Positions 16,127-25,515 of a stretch of 64,000 bases of DNA are shown piece after piece. This DNA is from Flavobacteriales bacterium (lineage in GTDB: Bacteria; Bacteroidota; Bacteroidia; CAIKAF01), in the NCBI GenBank assembly GCA_025451235.1, contig JANWKT010000001.1:62001-126000 (forward strand), written 5' to 3'. Both the position numbers and the translations under genes were made by a program. How positions within the stretch are numbered: position 1 is the stretch's first letter; each line of letters begins with the position of its first letter. The notes below the pieces were generated by a model. The model saw only the letters and a list, made by a program, of their open reading frames with translations, was not told where the DNA came from and searched no databases.

Positions 16127-18163
16127 TTATTTATAGGATCTAGCTGCAATTTTAATGGCTTCAAATTTTAATTCTTCCTTATTCAATTCAAATTGTCCTT
16201 CTCCCTTATATTCCCAGGCAGCAGCATAGGCAAAATTGTCATCATCCCTCATGGCCTCTCCCTCATCCGTTTGATATTCCTCCCGGAAATGTCCACCGCA
16301 TGATTCGTTTCTATGCAATGCATCAATACACATGAGCTCTCCCAATTCCAAGAAGTCGGCTACACGACCTGCTTTTTCAAGTTCAGTATTTAATTCATCT
16401 CCAGAACCAAGAACTCTCAGATCTTTCCAAAACTCGGCCCTTATTTTTCTGATTTCTTCAATCGCTTTTTTGAGTCCGTCTGCATTCCTGGCCATTCCAC
16501 ATTTATCCCACATTACATGGCCCAATTGCTTGTGAAAATGGTCTACAGATTTGGTTCCTTTGATATTGAGCAATCGATCGATTCTTTCTTTTACTTCTTT
16601 TTCTGATTTTTCAAACTCAGGATGATTGGTCTTTACTTTATCGATGGAATCTGTTTTTCCTTTTTCAGCACTCATCCTGGTAACTTCAGCAGATAGATAA
16701 GCTCCAATGGTATATGGAATTACAAAGTATCCATCGGCTAATCCTTGCATCAAGGCAGATGCACCTAATCGATTGGCACCGTGATCAGAAAAATTGGCTT
16801 CTCCGAGGGCATACATTCCAGGAACCGTGGTCATTAAATTATAATCTACCCATAATCCACCCATGGTATAATGCACTGCCGGATAGATCATCATGGGTTG
16901 CTCATAGGGATCCACTCCTGTGATCTGGGCATACATATCGAAGAGGTTTCCGTATTTTTCTTTCACCACAGCTTGTCCCAATTCTTTTAACTGATCATCT
17001 GTTGGTTTTTCAATTCCCAGTTTGGTGGCTTCCGTTCTTCCGTATTTTTCCTTCATGTTAAAGGTGAAATCTAAAAATACAGCATGCCCTGTTTGATTAA
17101 CTCCAAAACCTGCATCACATCTTTCTTTAGCTGCACGGCTGGCAACATCACGTGGCACGAGGTTTCCAAAGGCCGGATATCTTCTTTCCAGATAATAATC
17201 CCTGTCCTCCTCTATTATTTCATTAGGTTTTTTCTTTCCTGTACGAAGTGCTTCCGCATCTTCTTTTTTCTTGGGTACCCAAATTCTTCCATCATTCCTC
17301 AATGATTCACTCATCAATGTTAATTTCGATTGATGGTCACCCGAAACCGGAATACAAGTAGGATGGATCTGTGTATAACAAGGGTTACCGAAAAAAGCAC
17401 CTTTCTTATGTGCTTTCCAGGCTGCAGTAACATTGCTTCCCATCGCATTGGTTGAAAGGAAAAACACATTTCCATAACCACCTGTGCAAAGCAATACTGC
17501 ATGACCGAAATGTCTTTCTAATTTTCCGGTAACCAAATCCCTGGCTATAATTCCTCTTGCTTTTCCATCGATGGTAACCACATCCAACATTTCATGACGG
17601 GAAAACATTTGAACGGTCCCTAAACCAATTTGTCTTTCCAGGGCACTGTATGCCCCCAATAACAATTGCTGGCCCGTTTGTCCGGCGGCATAAAAAGTTC
17701 TTTGTACCTGTGTTCCTCCAAATGAGCGGTTGCTTAGCATTCCACCATATTCACGTGCCAAAGGAACCCCTTGGGCAACACATTGGTCGATAATATTTCC
17801 GCTTACTTCCGAGAGTCGATGTACATTGGCTTCACGGGCTCTATAATCTCCCCCTTTGATAGTATCATAAAACAAACGATAAATACTGTCACCATCGTTC
17901 TGGTAATTTTTAGCAGCATTTATTCCACCTTGTGCAGCAATAGAGTGGGCTCTTCTGGGAGAATCCTGGAAACAAAATACTTTTACTTTATACCCCATTT
18001 CGGCCAAGGTAGCTGCAGCTGATGCACCCGCCAATCCCGATCCTACTACCACAATTTCCAAACTTCTTTTGTTAGCAGGATTTACCAAAGCCACTTTTGA
18101 TTTATACGTGGTCCACTTTTGATCGAGTTGACCTTCGGGTATTTTTGAATCAAGTTTTGACAT
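16127..18163 (-). CDS. sdhA: Succinate dehydrogenase/fumarate reductase flavoprotein subunit
   Basis: 678 residues. It oxidises succinate to fumarate, or the reverse. The FAD-binding motif is [12 protein letters not shown] near 35-46. [12 protein letters not shown] contains the His that carries covalent FAD. Substrate-site blocks include [22 protein letters not shown] and [10 protein letters not shown], and [19 protein letters not shown] lies near the active site. Length and the partner single cytochrome subunit fit the type B enzymes of Bacteroidota. It lies between sdhC (37 bases upstream) and sdhB. Confidence 0.96.
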   Translation of the reverse strand: MSKLDSKIPEGQLDQKWTTYKSKVALVNPANKRSLEIVVVGSGLAGASAAATLAEMGYKVKVFCFQDSPRRAHSIAAQGGINAAKNYQNDGDSIYRLFYDTIKGGDYRAREANVHRLSEVSGNIIDQCVAQGVPLAREYGGMLSNRSFGGTQVQRTFYAAGQTGQQLLLGAYSALERQIGLGTVQMFSRHEMLDVVTIDGKARGIIARDLVTGKLERHFGHAVLLCTGGYGNVFFLSTNAMGSNVTAAWKAHKKGAFFGNPCYTQIHPTCIPVSGDHQSKLTLMSESLRNDGRIWVPKKKEDAEALRTGKKKPNEIIEEDRDYYLERRYPAFGNLVPRDVASRAAKERCDAGFGVNQTGHAVFLDFTFNMKEKYGRTEATKLGIEKPTDDQLKELGQAVVKEKYGNLFDMYAQITGVDPYEQPMMIYPAVHYTMGGLWVDYNLMTTVPGMYALGEANFSDHGANRLGASALMQGLADGYFVIPYTIGAYLSAEVTRMSAEKGKTDSIDKVKTNHPEFEKSEKEVKERIDRLLNIKGTKSVDHFHKQLGHVMWDKCGMARNADGLKKAIEEIRKIRAEFWKDLRVLGSGDELNTELEKAGRVADFLELGELMCIDALHRNESCGGHFREEYQTDEGEAMRDDDNFAYAAAWEYKGEGQFELNKEELKFEAIKIAARSYK

Positions 18164-18200
18164 AGTTTCTATATCTATCTATTTGAAAAAATATTTCTTT

Positions 18201-18848
18201 TTATTTTATCCAACCAAAAAACATGGTAATCGGCATCATAGCAAAAACGAAGGGGCAAATAATTGCAAAACCGGTTCCTGCGATCTTTATGATGGGGTTA
18301 TATTTTGAATGGTTGATCCCTAAGGATTGAAAAGCACTTCTAAACCCATGCAATAAATGCCAGAATAGTGAAATGCAACCCAATACATATAGGACCACCC
18401 ACAACGGTTGCGAAAAAATGTTTTTCATTCTCTCAAAAAGAGGTAGTTCATGCCCGGTAGTAAATTGATTGGCTCTATTGGGGATCCAGAAATCAGCCGT
18501 ATGCAAAATGAGGAATAGCAATAGCAATGTGCCTAAAAGTCCCATGCTCCTCGAATACCAGGTACTATTGGCTGATCCACCTTTGGCTTTGTATTTTTGT
18601 GGACGGGCCTTGGTGTTCTGATACCATAATACAAAACCATCGATGATATGAATCAAAAAGCCTATTACCAAGCCAATCTCCATGATCCGGATCACAGGAT
18701 TGGTACCCATGAAATGACCTGCAGCTTCAAAGGTCTTACCACCATCGTTTAGAAAAATAAGGGAGTTAATGCCACAATGGACCACCAAAAACGAGATCAG
18801 GAACAGTCCTGTTAGTCCCATCACCACTTTTTTCCAAATAGATATCAT
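18201..18848 (-). CDS. sdhC: Succinate dehydrogenase cytochrome b subunit (type B)
   Basis: 215 residues with five predicted membrane helices, the single-subunit di-heme anchor of type B succinate:quinone oxidoreductases. Candidate heme ligands are the His residues in VVHCGINS, HIIDGFVL, ILHTADFW and HLLHGFRS. No sdhD is needed or present. It is the first gene of the operon; a TACATTTG -7 box and a short palindrome lie in its leader. Confidence 0.94.
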   Translation of the reverse strand: MISIWKKVVMGLTGLFLISFLVVHCGINSLIFLNDGGKTFEAAGHFMGTNPVIRIMEIGLVIGFLIHIIDGFVLWYQNTKARPQKYKAKGGSANSTWYSRSMGLLGTLLLLFLILHTADFWIPNRANQFTTGHELPLFERMKNIFSQPLWVVLYVLGCISLFWHLLHGFRSAFQSLGINHSKYNPIIKIAGTGFAIICPFVFAMMPITMFFGWIK

Positions 18849-18896
18849 AGCTAAGTCTGAGTTTATTTTGTGTTATTCTTACAAGTACACATGAAC

Positions 18897-18930
18897 TGAC
18901 TGCCTCAGGCAGTTTAGTTGTGCAAATGTA
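18897..18930 (-). promoter_or_regulatory. sdhCAB promoter -7 box and leader palindrome
   Basis: Minus-strand TACATTTG at 18923-18930 is a perfect TAnnTTTG match; predicted start near 18916. ACTGCCTCAGGCAGT (18897-18911) is a near-perfect palindrome in the first bases of the transcript and could form a small hairpin or bind a regulator. No strong -33 TTTG lies at ideal spacing. Confidence 0.45.
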
Positions 18931-19055
18931 GCAATTGCTCAACAGGATAAAAGGAGGTTTTTTCAACCGGTTTATTTAGAATAGTTCTATATAACAAAGC
19001 TTAGCGTTCCTTAAAAAATGAGAATAAAATTGCTCTCCTTGTTTTAAGCACTTAC

Positions 19056-19084
19056 TTTCGTTGTAGAAAATATGCATATTTTTG
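19056..19084 (+). promoter_or_regulatory. Promoter for the aminopeptidase P gene
   Basis: TTTC at 19056-19059, a 17-base spacer, then TATTTTTG at 19077-19084 (perfect TAnnTTTG). Predicted start is near 19091, about 13 bases before the ATG. Confidence 0.5.
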
Positions 19085-19103
19085 CTGACTTAATACCCTG
19101 ATT

Positions 19104-20393
19104 ATGAGATACACCCCTATTGCACAAGAGCTTTATATTACAAATCGTAAAAATCTAGCTAATAAGCTTTTAAAAAATAGTCTGGCAATTATCAATAGCA
19201 ACGACATCATGCCCACGAATGCAGATGGATCTATGGGTTTCCGCCAAAACAGCGACCTGCTTTATCTTTCCGGGATTGATCAGGAAGAATCGATCTTGGT
19301 CATTTATCCCGAAGCAAAAGATCCTAAACAAAGGGAGATCCTTTTTTTAAAAGAGACCAGTGAAACCATTGCTATTTGGGAAGGGGCTAAATTCAGTAAA
19401 AAAGAGGCCATGGAGTTGAGTGGTGTAAAAACGGTGCATTGGCTGCAGGATTTTCAAACCGTGCTCAAAGGACTCATGGCTGACGCAGAAAATATTTATC
19501 TCGGTACCAATGAACATACAAGGAATAGCAACGAAGTGGAGACCAGAGATGCCCGTTTTATCAAATGGTGTAAAGAACATTATCCTTTGCATCAGTATCA
19601 TCGACTTGCACCTATCGTCAACAGGCTGCGCTCCATCAAGCATCCTTTAGAGATTGCCCAAATGCAAAAGGCCTGCGATATTACAGAGAAAGGCTTCCGC
19701 CGGTTACTTAGATTCGTTAAGCCTGGTGTTACCGAAAATCAGATCGAAGCAGAATTGATCCACGAATTCCTCTATAACGGGAGCAATGGTTTTGCCTACG
19801 GCCCTATCATTGCTTCGGGTATCCATTCTTGTACCTTGCATTATGTAGAGAATAAAGAAGTTTGTAAAGACGGTGATATTATCTTACTAGATGTTGCCGC
19901 AGAGTACGGCAACTATGCAAGCGACCTTACCAGGGTTCTTCCGATCAATGGGAAATTCACTAAACGTCAGAAAGATGTATACAATGCAGTACTAAGGGTT
20001 CAACGGCAAGCTACTCAGATGCTGCAACCTGGTGCTATTGTAAAAGACATCAACGAGCATGTGGGTAAATTGGTAGAGAAGGAACTGGTGAGCCTGGGCT
20101 TACTTACCATGGAAGAAATTAAAAAGGAAGACCCCGCATGGCCCGCCTACAAAAAATATTTCATGCATGGAACCTCCCATTTTCTGGGATTAGATGTGCA
20201 TGATGTTGGCTATTTCAACGAGCCCATCCAAGCCGGAATGGTATTTACCTGTGAGCCTGGAATATACATTAGGGAAGAAAGCCTGGGGATCAGGATTGAG
20301 AATGATATTCTGGTGACTGATAAGGGACCGGTTGACCTGATGAAAAATATTCCTATTGAGGCCGAGGAAATTGAGGACTTAATGAACTCCTAG
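19104..20393 (+). CDS. pepP: Xaa-Pro aminopeptidase (aminopeptidase P family)
   Basis: 429 residues. It releases N-terminal residues that precede proline. The N-terminal AMP_N domain is about 1-150; the pita-bread metallopeptidase domain is about 175-425. The five metal ligands are visible: the Asp pair in LDVAAEYGNYASDLTR, His in HGTSHFLGLDVHDVG, Glu in CEPGIYI, and Glu in RIENDIL. No signal peptide, so it is probably cytoplasmic. It is monocistronic, with its own promoter; a 16-base palindrome follows the stop. Confidence 0.94.
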   Translation: MRYTPIAQELYITNRKNLANKLLKNSLAIINSNDIMPTNADGSMGFRQNSDLLYLSGIDQEESILVIYPEAKDPKQREILFLKETSETIAIWEGAKFSKKEAMELSGVKTVHWLQDFQTVLKGLMADAENIYLGTNEHTRNSNEVETRDARFIKWCKEHYPLHQYHRLAPIVNRLRSIKHPLEIAQMQKACDITEKGFRRLLRFVKPGVTENQIEAELIHEFLYNGSNGFAYGPIIASGIHSCTLHYVENKEVCKDGDIILLDVAAEYGNYASDLTRVLPINGKFTKRQKDVYNAVLRVQRQATQMLQPGAIVKDINEHVGKLVEKELVSLGLLTMEEIKKEDPAWPAYKKYFMHGTSHFLGLDVHDVGYFNEPIQAGMVFTCEPGIYIREESLGIRIENDILVTDKGPVDLMKNIPIEAEEIEDLMNS

Positions 20394-20402
20394 CATCCAT
20401 AT

Positions 20403-20418
20403 ACCTAAATATTTAGGT
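20403..20418. repeat. 16-bp perfect palindrome downstream of pepP
   Basis: ACCTAAATATTTAGGT, perfectly self-complementary, 10 bases past the pepP stop. It is followed by GTGTGC rather than a T tract, so it is not a clear terminator. The remaining bases to 20640 show no gene; the region must hold the promoter of the large cargo gene. Confidence 0.5.
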
Positions 20419-20640
20419 GTGCATTAACGCTAATATTTGATAAACATAGGATTTTGTTAATGCCATCGTGCAACCTTTCTATTTATATTAGTATCTGAAT
20501 TAGCAGAAGTCTGAAAAAAATAGTGGAAGCATTTCTTTTATCCATGAAATATCTGCCATTATCCAGTATTTTCTTTTAGTCTCTCATTGCCAAATTCAAT
20601 ACCTTAGTTACCACTTTTAGAACTATTTAAACCTGAGAAT

Positions 20641-23600
20641 GTGATTACCTATTTATGTAAACCAAAATTTCTGCTCGGCTTCATTTTTATGATAGCCTTG
20701 TTTTTACCTTCAGCGGTAATTGCACAGCAGAATACAAATACTACTTACCTTTTCCAAGAAAATAAAAACCAGTATCCGGCACAGGTAAAATACAAGGCGG
20801 GTATTGGAGAAGGTCTGAGCCTTTTTATGGAGAAGGATAAATTTACTTTCCTGAAATTTGATCCTGCCCAGCTGGAACAGATCCACGAGGAATCACATGA
20901 GAAAAAAACAAAAAAATCAGGAAATGTCAATTTTCACGCATTCCATATGGACTTTATCGGTTCTAATCCGGGCGTTGAAATGACTGCCTCCAATAAAAGT
21001 GCTTCTTATAGTAATTTTTTCAGGGGAAATGATCCTGCGCATTGGGCTTCCGAAGTGTATGCTTATCAGCAGGTAAATTACAAGAATATATATCCAGGTA
21101 TCGATATTCATGCTTATAACCAGGATCAGTTTTTTAAATATGATTTTGTGGTAAGTGCCGGAATTGATCCCTCCATCATTCAAATGCAATTTATTGGTGC
21201 CGATAATATTGTATTGCAGGATAATAAGTTGATCATCAAAACCAGTGTAGGTGACATCATCGAAAACATTCCTTTTACTTATCAAATCATTAACGGAGTA
21301 AAAAAAGAAGTAAAATGCAGCTATGTACTGTCGGGAGATAATACCGTTAGTTTTGATTTCCCTGAAGGTTATGATCCTACCCAAATATTGATCATCGATC
21401 CGGTTCTTATTGCAGCTACCTATTCAGGAGGTCCATTTTCATGCACTACTTATGGCCATTGTGCTACATACGATGGTGCAGGAAATATTTATACAGGTGG
21501 GGAATGTTTCGACCCGGGTTATCCTACCACCGCAGGTGCATTTCAATCAGCATTTGCTGGTATGGTTGATATTTCCATCAGCAAATTCAATCCGAATGGC
21601 TCTGCTTTGATATGGGCCAGTTATGTTGGAGGCACAGATGGAGATATTCCAAATAGTTTATTTGTGAACAGTAACCAGGAGATCTATATCCTCGGCGCAT
21701 CCAGCTCCAACAATTATCCTACTTCCGCAGGCTGTTTTGATAATTCGTACAATGGTTTAGAAGATATTGTAGTTACTCATTTTAATAGCACCGGAACTGC
21801 ACTCATAGGCTCTACCTATGTTGGTGGAACAGGAGATGATGGCGGTGGATGGGTTTCATGGAGTATCAATGGACATGATGGAATGAGAGGAGAAATTATT
21901 GTGGATGGATCGGATAATGCATGGATCGCCAGCTTTACTTCATCAGCAAATTTCCCTACCTCGGCAGGAACTTATGACAATGGTTTAGATGGAGCATGGG
22001 ATGGATGTGCATTTCGCCTGTCTCCCAATCTATCGACTTTGCAATGGAGTACCTATTTAGGAGGTACAAGTGATGATGGCTCATATGGATTAAGATTGAA
22101 CACTGCCGGAGAATTATATGTAACCGGAATTACCCAAAGTGCAAATTTCCCGTCTACGGCAGGCGTGTACGACAATACCCATAATGGAATGTCGGATGCG
22201 TATCTTACCAGATTCAATGCTGCCGGAAATGGGGTCATGTCTTCTACGTTTTTGGGAACCGCCCAAAGCGAAATAGGATATTTTATGGACCTGGATATTT
22301 ATGAGAATCCTTACGTATATGGTATCAGTCAGGGTGCTATGCCGGTTACTGCCGGAGTCTATAGCAATGCGGGAAGTGGTAATTTTATTTCCAAGTTTGA
22401 TCCTGCATTAACCACCCTGGTTTTATCAACAGTGTTTGGTGATGGAATGGGAGGGTACCTGGAGCCGGAAGCATTTATGGTAGACCAATGTGAAAATATT
22501 TATGTATCCGGTTTCGGATCAAGTGGAACTTATCCTACTACAGCGAATGCGCTTTATCCTACCCAGGCATCAGCTGGTGGTGGTAGCTGTTATTTTATGG
22601 TGCTTGATAAAGACGCTGTGGCCATTAATTTTGGGTCATTTTATTTCGGATGGCACGTGGATGGAGGAACCAGTAGGTTCGATCCAAGCGGAGCTATTTA
22701 TCAGGGAATTTGTATTGGTAGTGGTGGTGCTACTACTCCTGCCTGGGCCTATAAAGACAATGTAAATGCTCCTTCATGGGACATGTATGTAGTAAAAATA
22801 GATTTTGAACAGCAAGGTGTGGTTGCACAGGCAGTGGCCCAACCCTCATCGGTTGGTTGCGCTCCTTTCAATGTAAGTTTTACCAATAACAGTAACAATG
22901 CCCAATCTTATTTCTGGGATTTTGATGATGGAGGTGCTACCTCTACTCTTTTCGAACCATCACATATTTTCAATAATCCCGGAACGTATGATGTGATGTT
23001 GATTGCTATTGACTCAACTACCTGTAATATTTCCGATACTACGTATTTAACCATCACTGTGGGTGCTGGCGCAAATGTGGTAGCTGATTTTGATTACCAG
23101 TTGGAAAGTTGTGCAACATTTACTTTAATTACCCAAAATACTTCCATTGGTGCACAGGTATACAACTGGGATTTTGGCGATGGAAATACTTCTACAGCTG
23201 AAGATCCATCCCATAATTATGCAACACCCGGTCCATGGACCATAACGCTCATCTCAACCGATACGGTTTGTAATGGGGCTGATACGATTACGATAGATAT
23301 ATTATTTACTCCACCCACAGCACCGGTCGCTGATTTCATTGCACAGCAATCACCCAATTGCGATTTAATTATTGTCAATTGCCAGAATAATTCGCAAAAT
23401 TACAATACATGCCTTTGGAATTTTGGAGATGGAGGAACTTCTACCTTAACCAATCCATCCCATACTTATGCAAATCCAGGGAATTATGTGATCACACTTA
23501 TTGTCTACGATACCGTTTGTAACCAGCAGGATCAAATAGCCATTCCTATTACGGTGGATGGGGGCTTAGTCATTAGCATCCCGGATGGTGAGATCTGCCA

Positions 23601-24249
23601 AGATCAACCTGCTATTTTAGATGCTGGACCTGGAGGAGATTCTTATGCATGGTCAACAGGCGATACTACCCAAACTGTTACGGTAACACAACCCGGAACC
23701 TATACAGTACTGGTTACGTTGGGAAATTGTACTGACCTGGAAACCGTAGTGCTCACAGAACTTATTTTTAATCCTGCTCCTGATACTCCTTTGGTTTGTC
23801 CCGGAAGCACATTGTTACATGCAGGAGCCGGAAGCCAATATCTATGGTCAACAGGTGCCACTAGCGAAAGTATTACCGTGTCGGATGAAGTAACTGTTTG
23901 GTATCAGAAAATGGTAGGTTATTGTTTGGTAACCGATACCATTGTGGTACGCTACCGATATAAATCTCCGGATGTATTTATCCCAAATAGTTTCACACCG
24001 AACGAAGATGGATTGAATGAAGTATATTATGTAGTTGGGGCCGATGAAGAAGAATACCAGTTCATGATCTTCGACCGCTGGGGAGAAATGATATTTTATT
24101 CGAATGATCCGGCCAAAGGGTGGGATGGAACTTATAAAAACGGCAAGCTGGTTCAACAGGGAGTATATGTATGGAAAATATTTTACAAGAACTATTGTTT
24201 AGCTCCTACCTACCAAACCAAGTTTGGGCATGTAAATGTGATTAGATAA
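20641..24249 (+). CDS. Large secreted SBBP/PKD-repeat protein with gliding-associated C-terminal (type IX type B) domain
   Basis: 1202 residues from a GTG start; the next ATG (20689) would cut off the basic start of the signal peptide (ending SAVIAQQ). The N-terminal domain, about 30-260, starts FQENKNQYPAQVKY as in DUF7948-type proteins. About 260-720 holds SBBP beta-propeller repeats (YVGGTGDDG, YLGGTSDDGS). Three PKD domains follow (FWDFDDGG, NWDFGDGNTS, LWNFGDGGTS; about 735-985). Two short Ig-like units (AWSTGDT, LWSTGAT) precede the C-terminal gliding-motility-associated sorting domain, which contains IPNSFTPNEDGLNE, FDRWGE and GWDGTYKNG. Probably a surface adhesin-like cargo of the type IX system. 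Confidence 0.9.
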   Translation: MITYLCKPKFLLGFIFMIALFLPSAVIAQQNTNTTYLFQENKNQYPAQVKYKAGIGEGLSLFMEKDKFTFLKFDPAQLEQIHEESHEKKTKKSGNVNFHAFHMDFIGSNPGVEMTASNKSASYSNFFRGNDPAHWASEVYAYQQVNYKNIYPGIDIHAYNQDQFFKYDFVVSAGIDPSIIQMQFIGADNIVLQDNKLIIKTSVGDIIENIPFTYQIINGVKKEVKCSYVLSGDNTVSFDFPEGYDPTQILIIDPVLIAATYSGGPFSCTTYGHCATYDGAGNIYTGGECFDPGYPTTAGAFQSAFAGMVDISISKFNPNGSALIWASYVGGTDGDIPNSLFVNSNQEIYILGASSSNNYPTSAGCFDNSYNGLEDIVVTHFNSTGTALIGSTYVGGTGDDGGGWVSWSINGHDGMRGEIIVDGSDNAWIASFTSSANFPTSAGTYDNGLDGAWDGCAFRLSPNLSTLQWSTYLGGTSDDGSYGLRLNTAGELYVTGITQSANFPSTAGVYDNTHNGMSDAYLTRFNAAGNGVMSSTFLGTAQSEIGYFMDLDIYENPYVYGISQGAMPVTAGVYSNAGSGNFISKFDPALTTLVLSTVFGDGMGGYLEPEAFMVDQCENIYVSGFGSSGTYPTTANALYPTQASAGGGSCYFMVLDKDAVAINFGSFYFGWHVDGGTSRFDPSGAIYQGICIGSGGATTPAWAYKDNVNAPSWDMYVVKIDFEQQGVVAQAVAQPSSVGCAPFNVSFTNNSNNAQSYFWDFDDGGATSTLFEPSHIFNNPGTYDVMLIAIDSTTCNISDTTYLTITVGAGANVVADFDYQLESCATFTLITQNTSIGAQVYNWDFGDGNTSTAEDPSHNYATPGPWTITLISTDTVCNGADTITIDILFTPPTAPVADFIAQQSPNCDLIIVNCQNNSQNYNTCLWNFGDGGTSTLTNPSHTYANPGNYVITLIVYDTVCNQQDQIAIPITVDGGLVISIPDGEICQDQPAILDAGPGGDSYAWSTGDTTQTVTVTQPGTYTVLVTLGNCTDLETVVLTELIFNPAPDTPLVCPGSTLLHAGAGSQYLWSTGATSESITVSDEVTVWYQKMVGYCLVTDTIVVRYRYKSPDVFIPNSFTPNEDGLNEVYYVVGADEEEYQFMIFDRWGEMIFYSNDPAKGWDGTYKNGKLVQQGVYVWKIFYKNYCLAPTYQTKFGHVNVIR

Positions 24250-24307
24250 TTCACCCATTTCCAAATTTTCTCATACCTCTTTCCTGCTGCTACTGTCGGG
24301 GGGAGAA

Positions 24308-24393
24308 AGGTTCAATGTTCAAGAGGTTCAAAGGGATCAAAGTCCTGTTTTAACTACATCTTGAACTTTTTGAATCAATGAACTCTTGAACCT
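24308..24393. repeat. GTTCAA-rich imperfect inverted repeat
   Basis: The left arm AGGTTCAATGTTCAAGAGG faces a right arm reading TTGAACTTTTTGAATC and CTCTTGAACCT. Short tandem words (GTTCAA and its complement) make up both arms. It lies between the large cargo gene and trpS and could form a long imperfect hairpin. Not coding. Confidence 0.5.
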
Positions 24394-24455
24394 CCTCCTC
24401 GCTTCAAACTAAAAATCTTACCTTTACTGCACAGTATCATTAAAAAGAATAAATC

Positions 24456-25433
24456 ATGTCACGCATTCTTACCGGCATACAAAGTACAGGAAAACAACAC
24501 CTGGGAAATATCCTGGGTGCGATTAAACCATTAATAGAATTAAGTAATCAACCCCAACACGAAGCATTTGCTTTTGTAGCTGATTTCCATTCATTAACCA
24601 CGGTGCGTAATGCCGAAGAGTTGAAGGAAAGCACCAAAAATGCCGTAGCTGTTTGGATCGCCTGTGGCTTTGATCATCATAAAAACACTATTTATTTACA
24701 AAGCGATGTGCCTGAAGTGGCCGAGCTTACCTGGTACCTCAGTTGTTTTACCCCCTTTCCTATGCTGTCGAATGCACATTCATTTAAAGACAAAAGCAGT
24801 AGGCGAAATGAAGTAAATGCAGGATTGTTTACCTACCCGGTTTTAATGGCCGCAGATATTATTGGATATGATGCCAATTTTGTACCGGTAGGAAAAGATC
24901 AGGTGCAACACCTCGAAATGACACGTGACATCGCCCAGTCCTTCAATCACCTCTATGGAGAAACCTTTGTAATACCAGAGGCAAAGGTGGATGAAAATGT
25001 AAAAGTGGTCCCAGGAACAGATGGACAAAAAATGAGCAAATCTTACGGGAATATTATCAATATCTTTTTATCTGAAAAGGAGCTTAAAAAACAAATCGGG
25101 ACCATCATAACAGACAGTACCCCATTGGAAGAACCTAAAAATCCTGATACCTGTAACGTGTATGCCTTGTATCGTTTAATGGCAACAGCTGACCAACAAA
25201 TAGAAATGCGCAATAAGTATCAGGCAGGAGGATACGGTTATGGGCATGCCAAAGCAGAATTATTAGAATTGATCGTCAACTATTTCTCTAAAGAACGGGA
25301 AACCTATAACCGACTGATGGAAAACGAGGATGAACTCAATACGATTCTACTAGAAGGTGCGAAAAAGGCGAGGCCGGTTATTTCAAAGGTAATGAACCGA
25401 GTAAGAGGAAAACTGGGGTATCGCACAATGTAA
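24456..25433 (+). CDS. trpS: Tryptophan--tRNA ligase
   Basis: 325 residues, the usual bacterial TrpRS length. A class I synthetase charging tRNA-Trp. The HIGH-like signature is KQHLGN (residues 14-19, in GIQSTGKQHLGNILGA). The KMSKS loop is GQKMSKSYGN near 190-199. GKDQVQHLEMTRDIA is the typical block between them. ATG start; apparently monocistronic. Confidence 0.96.
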   Translation: MSRILTGIQSTGKQHLGNILGAIKPLIELSNQPQHEAFAFVADFHSLTTVRNAEELKESTKNAVAVWIACGFDHHKNTIYLQSDVPEVAELTWYLSCFTPFPMLSNAHSFKDKSSRRNEVNAGLFTYPVLMAADIIGYDANFVPVGKDQVQHLEMTRDIAQSFNHLYGETFVIPEAKVDENVKVVPGTDGQKMSKSYGNIINIFLSEKELKKQIGTIITDSTPLEEPKNPDTCNVYALYRLMATADQQIEMRNKYQAGGYGYGHAKAELLELIVNYFSKERETYNRLMENEDELNTILLEGAKKARPVISKVMNRVRGKLGYRTM

Positions 25434-25494
25434 AATACTCTTTATCAAAACATTAAAAGTAATTCACCGATTTTAATAAGCGCATGTATTTTCA

Positions 25495-25502
25495 TACCTT
25501 TG
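25495..25502 (+). promoter_or_regulatory. -7 box (TACCTTTG) for the antiporter gene
   Basis: A perfect TAnnTTTG ends one base before an ATG (25504). Transcription would start near 25509, inside the first codons of that longer frame, which favours the ATG at 25516 as the true start. Confidence 0.45.
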
Positions 25503-25515
25503 CATGAACAGCTGT

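Noticed and set aside
20917-21384. 155-residue minus-strand open frame
   Set aside because: Antisense to the large PKD cargo gene, low-complexity, hydrophobic, without recognised motifs.
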